Position numbers and translations under genes: made by a program
Assembly: GCA_027575765.1 (NCBI GenBank)
Contig: JANBPT010000330.1
Location: forward strand, 1-43,677
Source: Tieghemiomyces parasiticus
Lineage: Eukaryota > Kickxellomycota > Dimargaritomycetes > Dimargaritales > Dimargaritaceae
Direction: 5' to 3'
DNA: 43,677 bases
In this document: piece after piece, positions 11,747 to 22,094 of the stretch
Position numbering within the stretch: position 1 is the stretch's first letter
Layout: every line of letters starts with the position of its first letter
Notes under the pieces: generated by a model
Databases searched by the model: none
The model's input: only the letters and a program-made list of their open reading frames with translations
Told to the model about the DNA's origin: nothing

Positions 11747-11818
11747 CTCTCCGGCGGGGAATTGAACCCCGGTCTCCTGCGTGACAGGCAGGGATACTTA
11801 CCACTATACTACCGAAGA
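11747..11818 (-). tRNA. tRNA-Asp (anticodon GUC)
   Basis: The minus strand folds into a complete 72-nt cloverleaf without an intron. The acceptor stem TCTTCGG (11818-11812) pairs with CCGGAGA (11754-11748), with one G-T wobble. The anticodon stem CCTGC/GCAGG encloses the loop CTGTCAC, with GTC at 11785-11783. The T arm is CGGGG-TTCAATT-CCCCG. The unpaired 3' base is G, the usual discriminator of eukaryotic tRNA-Asp. The internal A box (TAGTATAGTGGTAAG) and B box (GGTTCAATTCC) for RNA polymerase III are intact. CCA is not encoded, as expected for a nuclear gene. Confidence 0.97.
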
Positions 11819-11979
11819 CGCTCATGAAAATTTTTGTGCCTTATAGTATAACTAGTAGGCTAACTATTAGTGTCGACCACCAGGTTCTGGTTGATCATGC
11901 TGCCTCCTCCCCATCACGCTCTCCTGTTTCACGTGTTTAGATGTTAATCATCAGTACCTCTTCTTTACCGCACCTTGCT

Positions 11980-12727
11980 TTAGTGACCCCACTACATTGT
12001 AGCAATTCTAGCAACTGGGTTGCCAATACACAACTCTGCAGTCAGGCTTCTATCTGACTATACTAGGTAGCAGGATCCATAATTGTTCTTGGGACCTTCA
12101 GGAGCAATGCTGCTCTCCAGAGGGTGTTTTTTTATCTATTTTGTTGTATTGCTACTATGGATAAGTTATATTCTGGCAAGGCTCAAAGAGTTCCTTAGTC
12201 CTATGCTTAGTCATGGTGGTACATTATATTGTGTATGATAACCTATTATTATGGTAACATGCAGCCTGGAGATACCAAACCACTGGATGTTGCCCCAGTG
12301 TGGTACATATTGCCTCCTCAGGGGCTGAGACCTTGGTGCAATAGACAATGCCTTTGAGAGGTTGTGGCTATTGGATAGGCAGTGGGATGGCATGCAATGG
12401 TTTAGAGTGTTGCAGGATGGGGTGTAATCCTGATGTGGTGGTCATACTTTCATTTGCCCCAGACTGGGCTCCAATGGCCCTATGGCTCTGCTGTGCATAA
12501 TACCCTGCTAGCACCAACTGTAGGGTAGGGGAGGGAGGGGAGGCATGGGGTCTGCCCAATGTGCTGATATTAGGCCCAAGTCTAATACCATAACCAAAAG
12601 GCTTTTCTACTATCACAGAATTTATGGTTCTGAAATAGTAGACTTGGACTTTACCTTGGGATAATCTAATGTGGTGGTTCCCAATCACCACACCTGTTAT
12701 AATAGCTGAATAGGAAAGGCTTGCCAA
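11980..12727 (-). pseudogene. Decayed coding relic, possibly an endonuclease-type mobile-element protein
   Basis: On the minus strand, coding-like frames follow each other with frame changes and stops. An open frame covers 12727-12368 (starting at a TTG, so it is not a true start). A second overlaps it at 12393-12211 and contains HWGNIQWFG and RLHVTIIIGYHTQYN. A third continues with TMTKHRTKELFEPCQN until stops near 12140. A further open patch, ESSIAPEGPKNNYGSCYLV, follows at about 12119-12063. Residue choice looks protein-like rather than random. The pattern of a hydrophobic strand, Y-x-x-x, then a Thr-rich loop recalls the endonuclease domains of some retroelements. That family link is a guess; the decay is what the sequence shows. 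Confidence 0.3.
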
Positions 12728-13282
12728 GTAGTACAGATTAGTAGTAATATTTATAAATCAACATCATTCAAAATTTTAGTATAACAGAATTTATTTTATC
12801 ACTTATATTGTAGCTGTATAACACTATAGAGCTGTGTCCAAATTCATGTAATAATTCCCTCTAGATACCCCTCTCCCTATTCCTATCCAATTACTGCCAC
12901 CCCAATTGACCACATAAATATCAGTGTACCATTAGGTAGAGCACCATATCCCCAGCTGATTGTAGAATTGTGAATGCTTATCCACCATTGAGTAATTCTA
13001 ATGAGTGAACAATATGCCTGAAACAGCAGATACAAAGGCACTAAGGTGCAGATATCAGTGCGGATTTATAAATTACTAGTGCAGAAGGAGAAGGTAGGCA
13101 GCCTCAGTGGAGGTGGGGTTACTCTTGCCCATGAAATAACATAGTTAAAATAAGGTTGAATATCTGTGATAGGCTCACTTGAGAAGGAAATGGTAGCTGA
13201 AGGATACAACTTTTTTAGTGGCAACAGTAAAACCTATGGATCCCAAAAACTTGAGGGGTGGAGAATTTGGAGGCTTCATGGT
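12728..13282. other. AT-rich spacer without a recognisable gene
   Basis: Low-GC sequence (for example 12740-12850) with no long open frame, no tRNA-like fold noticed and no clear repeat. It lies downstream of the small secreted-peptide candidate on the minus strand, so its right end may contain that gene's 3' untranslated region. Confidence 0.4.
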
Positions 13283-13489
13283 TTAGGTACACTTTATTTT
13301 GGACTTCTTTGAAAATATACTAGTGACCCACCCAATGCCGGATGAAACAGCAGCACCTATCATGGTTTTCTTTACGTTTCTTTCTTTAGGTTTGGTGCCT
13401 CTTGAGATCAACAAGCCTGTTCTGCCCAGCCTGGCTGCTTGGCAAGCTGTTGCAAGGAGAGCACTGATGATATAGGAACAGAGATGCAT
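13283..13489 (-). CDS. Candidate small secreted cationic peptide (68 residues)
   Basis: The frame starts at a real ATG (13489-13487) in a good context (CTACCATGC) and ends at TAA. The first 18-19 residues (MHLCSYIISALLATACQA) form a classic signal peptide with a short hydrophobic core and an A-x-A-like cleavage site. The remaining roughly 50 residues are strongly basic: Lys/Arg-rich stretches flank a Gly/Ala/Ser/Val/Ile-rich, possibly amphipathic segment (MIGAAVSSGIGWVTSIF), and a single Cys sits near the C-terminus. The upstream minus-strand sequence is pyrimidine- and A/C-rich, as expected of a fungal leader. I recognise no family. It lies in an AT-richer island and uses A/T-ending codons more than the confident genes do. 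It could be a lineage-specific secreted peptide or a chance frame. Confidence 0.35.
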   Translation of the reverse strand: MHLCSYIISALLATACQAARLGRTGLLISRGTKPKERNVKKTMIGAAVSSGIGWVTSIFSKKSKIKCT

Positions 13490-15787
13490 GGTAGCTATAA
13501 TGGTCGCATGTGAATTGACAAAGTGGGAATGATGGTTGTGATGCTGCTAAAGGGGACTAGCGGGCGTGGGGGGCGTAACAGGCTTTACTAAGGATGCAAT
13601 GGTGCAAGCAATAAACAATAAGTAAGCGGGGATGCAAGAGTAAGGTGGGTACAAGCGGTATGGGCCTGGTTGGTAGAGCAAAGACGTGGAGAAAGTGATA
13701 GGCGTAAGGGAAAGTGGTAGCAGAGGTGCTATGGATGCTAAATAATACGAGATGTAGGTTAAAAGACGGAGTGATATCAAGGAGGAGGACAGAGTCCTGC
13801 ACTGATATAAAGCATGAGGCCAGGTGGGTTGAGGTTGGTTGATTGCCCACTGAAGGTTGCAGAGCGGATTTGGTAATCGGTGGCTTGGAGAGTTGGCCTA
13901 TAAATGCATTGGTTATGCAGCCTCATTTATAGGCGTCACAATGGCGTTGCAAAGTATGGGTGATGTGGGTGAGTGGTAGGTATAACATTATGATATTAGA
14001 CCCTGAGGGTGTGAGATGACCTGCTGTTTTTAAATGTGGGTCTACTCTGCTCATGTGGTGCAATAGCACAGTATGAGAGTCCCACCACCTCCCTAATACT
14101 GCAACCAAGGTCCACTCCAGGGTGCCTCCTTGCCCAAGAAAGCTGCCTCCCTTCAAGAATCTGTCCTCCCAATAGAATACTCAGACTTCCATCACAGATT
14201 ATCCTCATACTTTGGTAAAATAAGAAGGCAGCAGCCTTCCGACTTCGGAAGCAAACTCGACTCGACTTTGGGTCCTCCTCCTCATGGAGAATGCCCCAGA
14301 ATCAAGCGCCTCAAGCTACACCAAACGATTTCGTGTCATCACTCAAATCACGCCTATTTAAAGATGACGAATCGCCGATAATTGTAGATTCGTTAAGTGT
14401 GTAATAAATACTATTTCTTTATTCTACTCGGCCTGCTAGCCAGCGACTCTCTCTCGATCTTTCCTCTAGTTACTCCCCTTCTCGGGCTACACATCCCGTC
14501 ATAATACTGACCCCCCTTATCACCCGTATGCCATACTCACAGCAGGCAGTAACTATGTTACTACTATCCGCTCACCTTCCCTGCTAATGAGTAGCCGGTG
14601 CCGTTGGTCCCTAGGCTTGCCTTAGATTGCATTATATGAGCATTCTGTCCGCCCGTAGGGCTTGTTTCTATCCCTGCCCTAGGCCTACTCGCCCTTCTCC
14701 CGTACAGACCGCCTCGCAATGTATATCCATCTCCTTCACCTTGGCGATCACTCACATGGCCGCCATTGACCACTTTTACACGCCAGCTTTGTCATTCGCT
14801 TGAGGTGCATTGCTCTAACTAGTTGATCGGCATGCAATAAAGAGTGTATTACATAAAGCACTGGGGGTAGAAGAAGGAGAGGGGTATCGACGAGTGGCCT
14901 CCCTCCTCCCTCCTCCATGACAGATGTTGATCCCTGCAGGGCTGCCTAGCAACCTCGACAACTAAGATACGAGAGCAAGAGATATGGACCTGTAAACAAA
15001 GGATACGGTAATGAGGAGAGGAGGACACCCGAGCAACCATGCCTGCGTGCAGAGACGTACCATAAAATATCACCACCGCTTATCAGGGCTGGTGGAATGG
15101 AATGACAGTCGTGGGGTAGCCTGTTGGCTGGTGGTGAGCTCGCGTAAAAGGATGCTATCAAATGTTGACATGTTGCCTCTTTGTTGCTTTGGTTCGTTTT
15201 GGTTCGCCCGAATCATTCCTTGAGTGGCTCGGCGCTACAGCGAACTCCGTCCACGGCCCTTGAGCCAAGTTATTTTTAGTGGAGCTAACTACACCTGCAG
15301 TATGGTAACGATGCCAATGGAGTTGAGCTTGGTTTGCAACGGGCAGTGCGGGAGAACTGGCGTCCCCAAACACCCCGTACCTCCGGCCCTCCTCATCCTC
15401 CCTTACTGCCCGGTTCAAAGTTTTCTACCTTCAAAAATGCCATCGGTGTTGACGCGGTAACTCCTAAATCATAGACCCCTGCCCAAGTCCAAACTGGATG
15501 ACTGCGGTACTGGTCCTCCACCCACCAACTCGTAACCCAGGGTCGGGTAGTAGAGCAGGAAATAGGAGCAGTGGTGGTTGGTGTCGTTGGTCCAACTCAT
15601 GTGCCCGCCCCCTTATAGTCATCTTTCGTTACGCATTCTCACCTACAGGCTTGCATTCTGGACATCCCCCCTCGGCCCCTATCACCCTGCGCTCAGTTGA
15701 CCGTGACCTCCACTCACCACCGAGAGTATCCTAGATTTCTGCTTACCTCCTTCACCAGCCTTCGATTGAGTTGTCTCCCATCCCGCC
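13490..15787. other. Spacer, AT-richer until about 14.3 kb
   Basis: No gene is supported. Open frames are short, mostly non-ATG, and have chance-like composition. Base composition returns to the GC-richer background after about 14.4 kb. The last 200-300 bases are pyrimidine-rich on the plus strand and lead into the small open frame at 15788. Confidence 0.5.
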
Positions 15788-16084
15788 ATGTCGGCCCCGA
15801 ATCCAAACGTAGCGTCGAAGATGGAAGGTGTGGTCACTCCGACGCCAGAGCCCCGTCTGGAGACCCCAACCGTGGCAGAGGCGACATCGGCCATGGCCGC
15901 TCCAGCTAGCGATGTGGACAAGCATGAAGCAGGTGTAGGCTCCGTCACTTCCCACTCGGAAGTTGGCGAGACGAGTCCTCCGCAGCATCAGCCCTTGTGG
16001 TTTAAGACCAGAGTGGTGGTCAAGACGGTCAGCGGTCATATTGAAGTGCCAAGCTGGGTCAACAGACGGACTCTGCCCCGGTAA
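15788..16084 (+). CDS. Possible small protein or first exon (98 residues), unknown function
   Basis: The ATG at 15788 has a good context (CCCGCCATG) after a pyrimidine-rich leader, and codons are mostly G/C-ending like those of the neighbouring genes. The first 70 residues are Pro/Thr/Glu/Ala-rich and probably disordered. The last 30 (starting near PLWFKTRVVVKTVSG) look more ordered and basic. There is no signal peptide or membrane segment. The stop codon TAA overlaps GTAAGG at 16081-16086, a plausible splice donor, so the frame may be the first exon of a longer gene. No convincing second exon was found before the convergent ligase gene ends at 16397. I do not recognise it. Confidence 0.4.
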   Translation: MSAPNPNVASKMEGVVTPTPEPRLETPTVAEATSAMAAPASDVDKHEAGVGSVTSHSEVGETSPPQHQPLWFKTRVVVKTVSGHIEVPSWVNRRTLPR

Positions 16085-16396
16085 GGAACGGCGCTGGGCA
16101 TTAATTTTGGCTCTCACCACAAAATTCCGAGTAGTGATTTCTCATCGACGGATCCAAACGTGCCTCTGAAGGATCCCGACCCCGTAGTTTAGTTTTAGCA
16201 TTATGTATTATTATAGCCGTAGTAAAATTTCGATTGTGCACAATTGAGTGTGTATTTGACCCAAGAATAACGAAGAATCGGGCAGGTAAAGAAAAGGGGG
16301 GGAGCGGTTCCCACGGCATGCGACAGGTGGTATACCTTTGAGAGTAGAAGCGGATTTAAAAGTTCAAGGGCCAGGCAGCGATTCCGTGCGCTGTCG
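16085..16396. other. Convergent spacer between the small plus-strand frame and the ligase
   Basis: AT-richer sequence of about 310 bases, presumably holding both 3' ends. On the minus strand, AATAAT near 16210 is a possible polyadenylation signal for the ligase. No gene is seen. Confidence 0.45.
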
Positions 16397-19300
16397 TCAC
16401 TCTTCGGCATTATGTAGTTGGTGGCCAACGAGGTACTCCTCGTGGCGCACGACGGCGATCCACGCGCGCCACCACGACAGCGCCCGCCAGACACTCCAAA
16501 GTCCGCCAAACACCACCAAGAACGTCGGGTAGAGCCAACCGAGCAGATGCGCGTCAAGTAGCAAATCGTACCGGTCGCTGTAGTACAGTAGCAGCGTACC
16601 CAGTAGGGGAGGCAGCACGACCAGGGTCAGCGTAAGCGCCGTAGTCGGACCCATGAGATGGCTGAAGAGGGCCCGCAGATTGGCGTGTCGAACTTGACCG
16701 CGGCGGCCAATTATAAGCTGCCACCGCTGCGCGAGACCGGTATCCGGGAACATGACGGCAATGGAATGTAGCAATTTGAGGAGGACGAGCCCTGAGACCC
16801 AGTACTGAAGGAGGTAGAGGGTGGCTGGGTAGGGGAAGTGGAGAGGCGAAGCTGACCGGGTCCCCGGAGGTGACAGCTGACGCGGGTCGGATTGGACCGA
16901 GTTGGGAAAAATGGGTCGGTCGACCGTCGGTGGTGGCGTCTGGGCGTCTCCGTGAGATAGGCGGTCAGCCTCCGTGCGGGGCCGTTCGGTCGGGGTATGG
17001 GCGCCCAGGACCTCGACGCGCGGGAACCGGCGGTGATGTACGTCATCCGACGCCGTGCTGTCGTCATCCACATCGTCAAGGGAACCTCGTTTATTCGAGC
17101 CGACTGTCGCTGATTCCGGCAGACGGTACACCTTCCGCAACCAGTCCGGGTTCAGCGATACGCCAAACAGGCTAGGCGGGATCCTGATGCCTACTGCAGC
17201 GCCCTTAGCGAGTGAAGACGGTGGCGATACCCCCGGATTCTGGGCCTGGGCCTGGGCTTGCAACGTGATCAGGAGGGGGTCCCAGGGATCCAACGGCGTG
17301 GGCCGGGTGTCTGGAATCTCGACCAACCGCGGCGACCCGTCAGGACCGACCCCGATTTCCGCTGCGTTACTTGGACGGGCGGGAGTGGCACGCGCCTTGG
17401 CCTGCTGGTTCCGGACCCACGTCTCGACGGAATGCACGGCCGCCATGCGGATGGGCAGCCCGACGTAAAGCTCACCGAGAAGACCGAGGTAGGTTGGCAG
17501 GATGATTCCGACACTCAGGAATAGGGTGGCGGCCTTGAAGGTCCATATCGATTGGACCACTAGCCACCGGGCTACATGTTGGGCGAGGTAGATCGTCCAG
17601 TGCGGGACGGGGCCTGCAGCATGCCGGCGGCCGGCCGGTTCACCGTGGTTGGCATCGCCGGAATTGCGGCCGGGGGTTCGCCGCTGGGAGGTCGCCACAC
17701 GTTCGGCGTAACGTTTCATCGTGCGCGTCCACCGGGAGTTGACGAAGTAGGCCAACCACACGGCCGTACCGCATACGTACCCGCCCAGTACCAAGGAATA
17801 GGAATCATGCACCTCGGTATCAGGATTCCACGGGACACTCTGGAAGAGCGCGGCGAGAAACTGACCGTCGTCGAACAGGAAAGCACTGAACCGTCCGAGC
17901 GACGAATTACCCGACGTCGTCGGGTGCTGGGCCGCGCGGGCAAGGGCGCCAAATAGGCGGGCGAACAAAGCCCGGCCGGTGACAAGTGGAACGATGAGAG
18001 TAACGCAGGCGAGGATGGCCAGGCTCAGCCACATGACAATGAGGAACAGCACCAGCCGGATCCGGAGGTGGGGCGGTGCGTAAACCTTGGTGAAGGGAAG
18101 GGCGTCGGCGGTGCCCTCCGGCAGATGGGGCGGATCCTCTCCCTCACGTCCGAAGTGTCGCTGTTCCGGGTAGTCCTCCGCGGGGTTCCAAGGCTGCCCG
18201 AACCGGTCAATGTGCACCAGTACGCGGTGGTCCGGGATGACGGGGATAGCATCATAGTTTGGGACGCGGAGCAGACAGCCGTCCCGCTGGAACGCGACGT
18301 TCGGGTCTGTAGGATCCACGTAGCGCTCAGTGTGCGTTGCCCGCGAACGTTCATCTGTCCTACTTTCCTGGTCGGGCGCACCATCGACCCGATGGACATA
18401 CCGATGGGTGAGGGTATTCTGAGGGTCGACAGCGGCCCGATCCCCCGCCTGCCCCTCGGTCATCGCGTCCGCTTGGCCATGCACCTCGGGATCGACTTCG
18501 TCCAGGTCGGGCGGAGGTAAGGCGAACCGACGGCGGGTGAGGCGGGCCCACAAGCCGTGGCGCACGTAGTACCCCTCCTCTTCAGCAACCCGCTCGCCAA
18601 ACATGAACGACGTGAGACGGAAACGGCGAGCGGTCACGCGCCACCAACGGCGGACAATGGCGAGGAAGAGCCGGCGCAGGCGGAGCAGGTGGAGAGTGGG
18701 TGGAATGACGAGGTGGAGGATCAGGAGGTCAAGGGCTAACGAAGAGAGCGGGTGGTTAAATTGCAAGCGGAGCGGAAGGATGCCCCGCCCGCCGCCGCCG
18801 CCGCCGCCACTGGTACTACTAGGGGACAAGGAAGCCGGCCAGTGGGCCACGGTCCAAATGACGACACCGACGCCCCCAACAATCATCACCGAGTACATAA
18901 CGACCGACGTCATAAACTTGCGGAGCTGGGTGGTGGTGGGTCGCTCCAAAATCTCCTTCATGGGGTGGAACTGCGGGTCGTTGGGGTCGCGGATGAACCA
19001 CAGGACGCCGGGCCGGATGGTTTCACGGCACACCGAGATGAAGAGAGCGAACAAGAACATAAAGGCCGTCCCGATGAACCAATGGAGGAACGTAGAGGTG
19101 AGTGGGAACGCCCGGATGTAGGCCAGGCGGGCCGCCAGGGCACCACCGTCCCCAGTGGCGGTCGGGAACAGGTCGAGGGTGACCAGGTCGAGGAGGGCAC
19201 CGCAGAAGGTCGGGAAGAGAATGAGCTCGAGGACGATGAGGAAGAGTACCTTGGCCATGGAGATCCCCGTGCGGATAGCCTGCTTGACGGCCCGCGTGCG

Positions 19301-22094
19301 CTCGCCCACCACGTCGTAGCCGCCGTACATGATGTAGGTCGCCACGAGGGTAATCGTCCCGACGCCCACCGCGCAGGTAAGGAACCGGTCGCCCAGGCCA
19401 TCGCCGTAGGCTAGAGTCTCCCAGCCGGTCTGTAGGCCGAGGAGCAGGTCATGCCCGAGGGTCGTGGTCTGGCGAGCAGGGCTGGTTATCAATGAGATCA
19501 AGGCGCGTGCTAACGCTTGCAACTGGTCGACCAGGTTCCAAATCATCGCCGTGAACCAGTTGTCAGTGTAAAGGATCGCTTTCCCCGGGTGGGGGATGGA
19601 AGCGGGGGGAAACACCCTCCCATCGGCCAACTGGTCTAGGGGCCCCGCGACCCAGGACCGAGTGGCCTGATACGCCCACAGGGGGATATGGTCCACGACG
19701 CCGTCGACAAGTGAGTCAGTGAGGCGCTCGAGGAGGGTGAGTGGCAGCGTGAGCATGTGGAACGGGTTAAGTACCAGGACCAACTTTCCCACGGTGTAGG
19801 GGAACCAAATCACGGCGCCGAGCACGAGTGAGATTAAGGAGAAGATAAGCACAAAGTACTGGAAGAGGTTGACAATCGGGCCGCGGATACCCAGGGCCTC
19901 TAGGATTCCATCGATACCCTCGGCGTCCAGCAATTCATCCTGGAACTCAAACTCGTTGGCGGCCGCCATGGGGTCGGCGTCACCCCCATTGTCCTGAGGG
20001 CGAGGCCCGGCTCCGTCTTCGGCGTCGTCCTCGTCATCAGCGTCCACCACTTCGACTTCGGCCCGTGGTAACGCCCTTGCCAACCGATCGCCTTCCCCGT
20101 CCTCATCGGTCCAGACGCTGTCGCTGGAGTCAGAACGGTGCCCGTCCAGCAGCTCGGCCCGCTGGCGACCGAGGGGTTCGTCAAGATGGTCGGGCGGCGG
20201 GGGGGCCGTGGCCCGGTGGACGGGGTCCGGGGCGAAAGGGTCGTGGTCAAAACGCCCGACTTCGAACGGTGCGCCCGGGTGAGCCGGCGGCGATGGGGGT
20301 GCTGGGAAGATCTGGGGATGGGTGTCCCCCGCTGGGGTCGAGAGGGGGGTTGACGAAGTCGAGCTGCGGTGAACTATGGTATCACGTGGGCCGACACCGA
20401 AGGATGGGAAGCCAGCGTCTTGCGGAGGATGACGGCGCGACGGCCCGGCCTCCACGGGCTCATGGGCGACGGCAAATGGCCCTGTGGTCGCGCCAGCGGG
20501 ACCGCTGTTAGCCATGGTACCGAACCCCAGGGCGTACACGTTGTCCCCGAGGGCGAGAGGTTCCTGGGTCGATGGCCCACGATGACTAGCAGAAGGACTC
20601 GCCCGATCCGGGTCCCGGAACCGGCCCACCAGGTCACGGGCCCAGGCCGGACCGCTCTCATCCTCCTCCACTCCGTCGTTGTAGGGCGGACCTCGGGCGG
20701 GGGAACTCCCCTCCCCGATGGCCCGGGGGCGGTGGCGGATCATCCGTGCCGTAGAGGGAGAGGTCGGGTTACCGCCGCTCACCGACTCTTCGGTGTTGAC
20801 GGCCGACTCGTCCGCGTCGTACGATGACATGGAACCGTGACGCCAGCGGCGGCGACGTAGGCTGTAAGTGGGCGGCACGGGCGCGGTTTCCTCCGGCAGC
20901 TCAACCCGATCGCCGAGAGGGCTTTGTAGGTCGTCCCAGGGGCCTGGGGTTTCGGTGGCCGTTTCAGCTGGGGGTAGAGCTGGTGCCCACGGGTCCCGTA
21001 CTCGCCGCGGTTCCCGTGGGCCCGCGTCCTGGGCCGGTAGCGTTGCACGCGGTAGTGGCGGCTGGGCCCATTCCGGGTGGCCGAGCGGGTCTCGTGGAAT
21101 GTATTCATCCATGGGGACCTGGTCCTCGTCCTCATTCGCATTGTCCGTATCCCCCCAACCCAGTTCTTCCGCAGCGGGTGGCGCCCTCGCACCGGCGGCC
21201 TCGACTGGGATCGGTTCCTCAGGGTGGTCGGGCTCGACTTCGAGATTAGGCAGGGGTGCGTTCGCCACGATCCACTCGCGGAGGACAAAGAGGATCATAA
21301 ACACCAGCACAACGCTGCTGGTGACAATCTCGCCCTCCAAGCAGTCAAAAATGAACTGGTTGAGGGCCGGAGAGGGCCCATCCGGCTGAGCAAGGCTCCC
21401 GATGAGCACGGCCGGCAGGAGAGTGGTGTTGAAGCTAGCGACAAGATGGGTTTGTTGGGTTCGTAGTGTCTGGGTGTAGTTAAGGAAGCCCGGGATCAGA
21501 TGGGCATCACCACCTACGGCGTAGGCCACAGCCTGGCCGCTCCAGAAGAAGAAGCGCAATATCCACACAGTCATGTATGGGAGAAGGATAAGCCACACGA
21601 AAGCCACGAGGACCAGGCGGAGGGCGGTGAGGACGGCCGTGCCGGCGTGGATGATGAGCCGTTTACCCACTACTAGCAGTGGGATGTGTTGAGGCATGGC
21701 TGGGTCGTAGACCGGGGAGAAGGCGAATTGGTGGCGGCAGAGCTCGCACTTGCTTTTGTTGCTATGGTGAAGCCATTCCATTAAACAGCTCTGGTGGACG
21801 TAGCGGATACTACCCGTGCACTTGCACGGGTGGAACAGGGGCTCCTCCGGTGTGCCCTCGCTACGACACACGCGGCAGAATTCGACTGCGGGGAGAGGGA
21901 CGTGAGGGTGAGGGAAGAAAGGTCCGGGGAGTGAGGTTCGTATGGTAAACAGGGAATCACGTAGAATGTGGCCTACAGTCGCCGTTACTTCCTCCTCTGC
22001 GGTAGCCAAGTGGGCCGCCAGTATCGACTGTCGGTAGACATAGGCTCCTTCAGGTTATTCCGTCGCCAATCTACTTACCATCGCCAACGTCCAT
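16397..22094 (-). CDS. SSM4: Doa10/Ssm4 (MARCH6/TEB4) RING-CH E3 ubiquitin ligase of the ER membrane
   Basis: Large polytopic E3 of ER-associated degradation, ubiquitinating cytosolic and membrane degron substrates. The RING-CH finger is complete: C46, C49, C63, C65, H73, C76, C89, C92 (C4HC3). Many hydrophobic segments follow. Roughly residues 850-1090 match the TEB4/Doa10 core, with LELILFPTFCGALLDL, FLHWFIGTAFMFLF, ETIRPGVLWFIRDPNDP and KFMTSVVMYSVM. The C-terminus (EEYLVGHQLHNAEE) matches the conserved C-terminal element, including its Asn. A long acidic, proline-rich loop (about 270-700) makes it longer (1871 residues) than yeast Doa10 (1319). The main open frame has no ATG before the RING, so I join a 16-nt first exon (22079-22094, ATGGACGTTGGCGATG) to exon 2 (16397-21996) across an 82-base GTAAGT...CAG intron. 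This gives MDVGDEEEVTATV in frame. Confidence 0.93.
21997..22078 (-). other. Intron 1 of the Doa10/Ssm4 gene
   Basis: On the minus strand the donor is GATG|GTAAGT and the acceptor is CTACCGCAG|AGGAGG. Splicing keeps the reading frame and supplies an ATG. Without it the ligase frame runs back to an in-frame TAA with no ATG in between. A nearer CAG at the ACCGACAG site would give the wrong frame. Confidence 0.7.
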
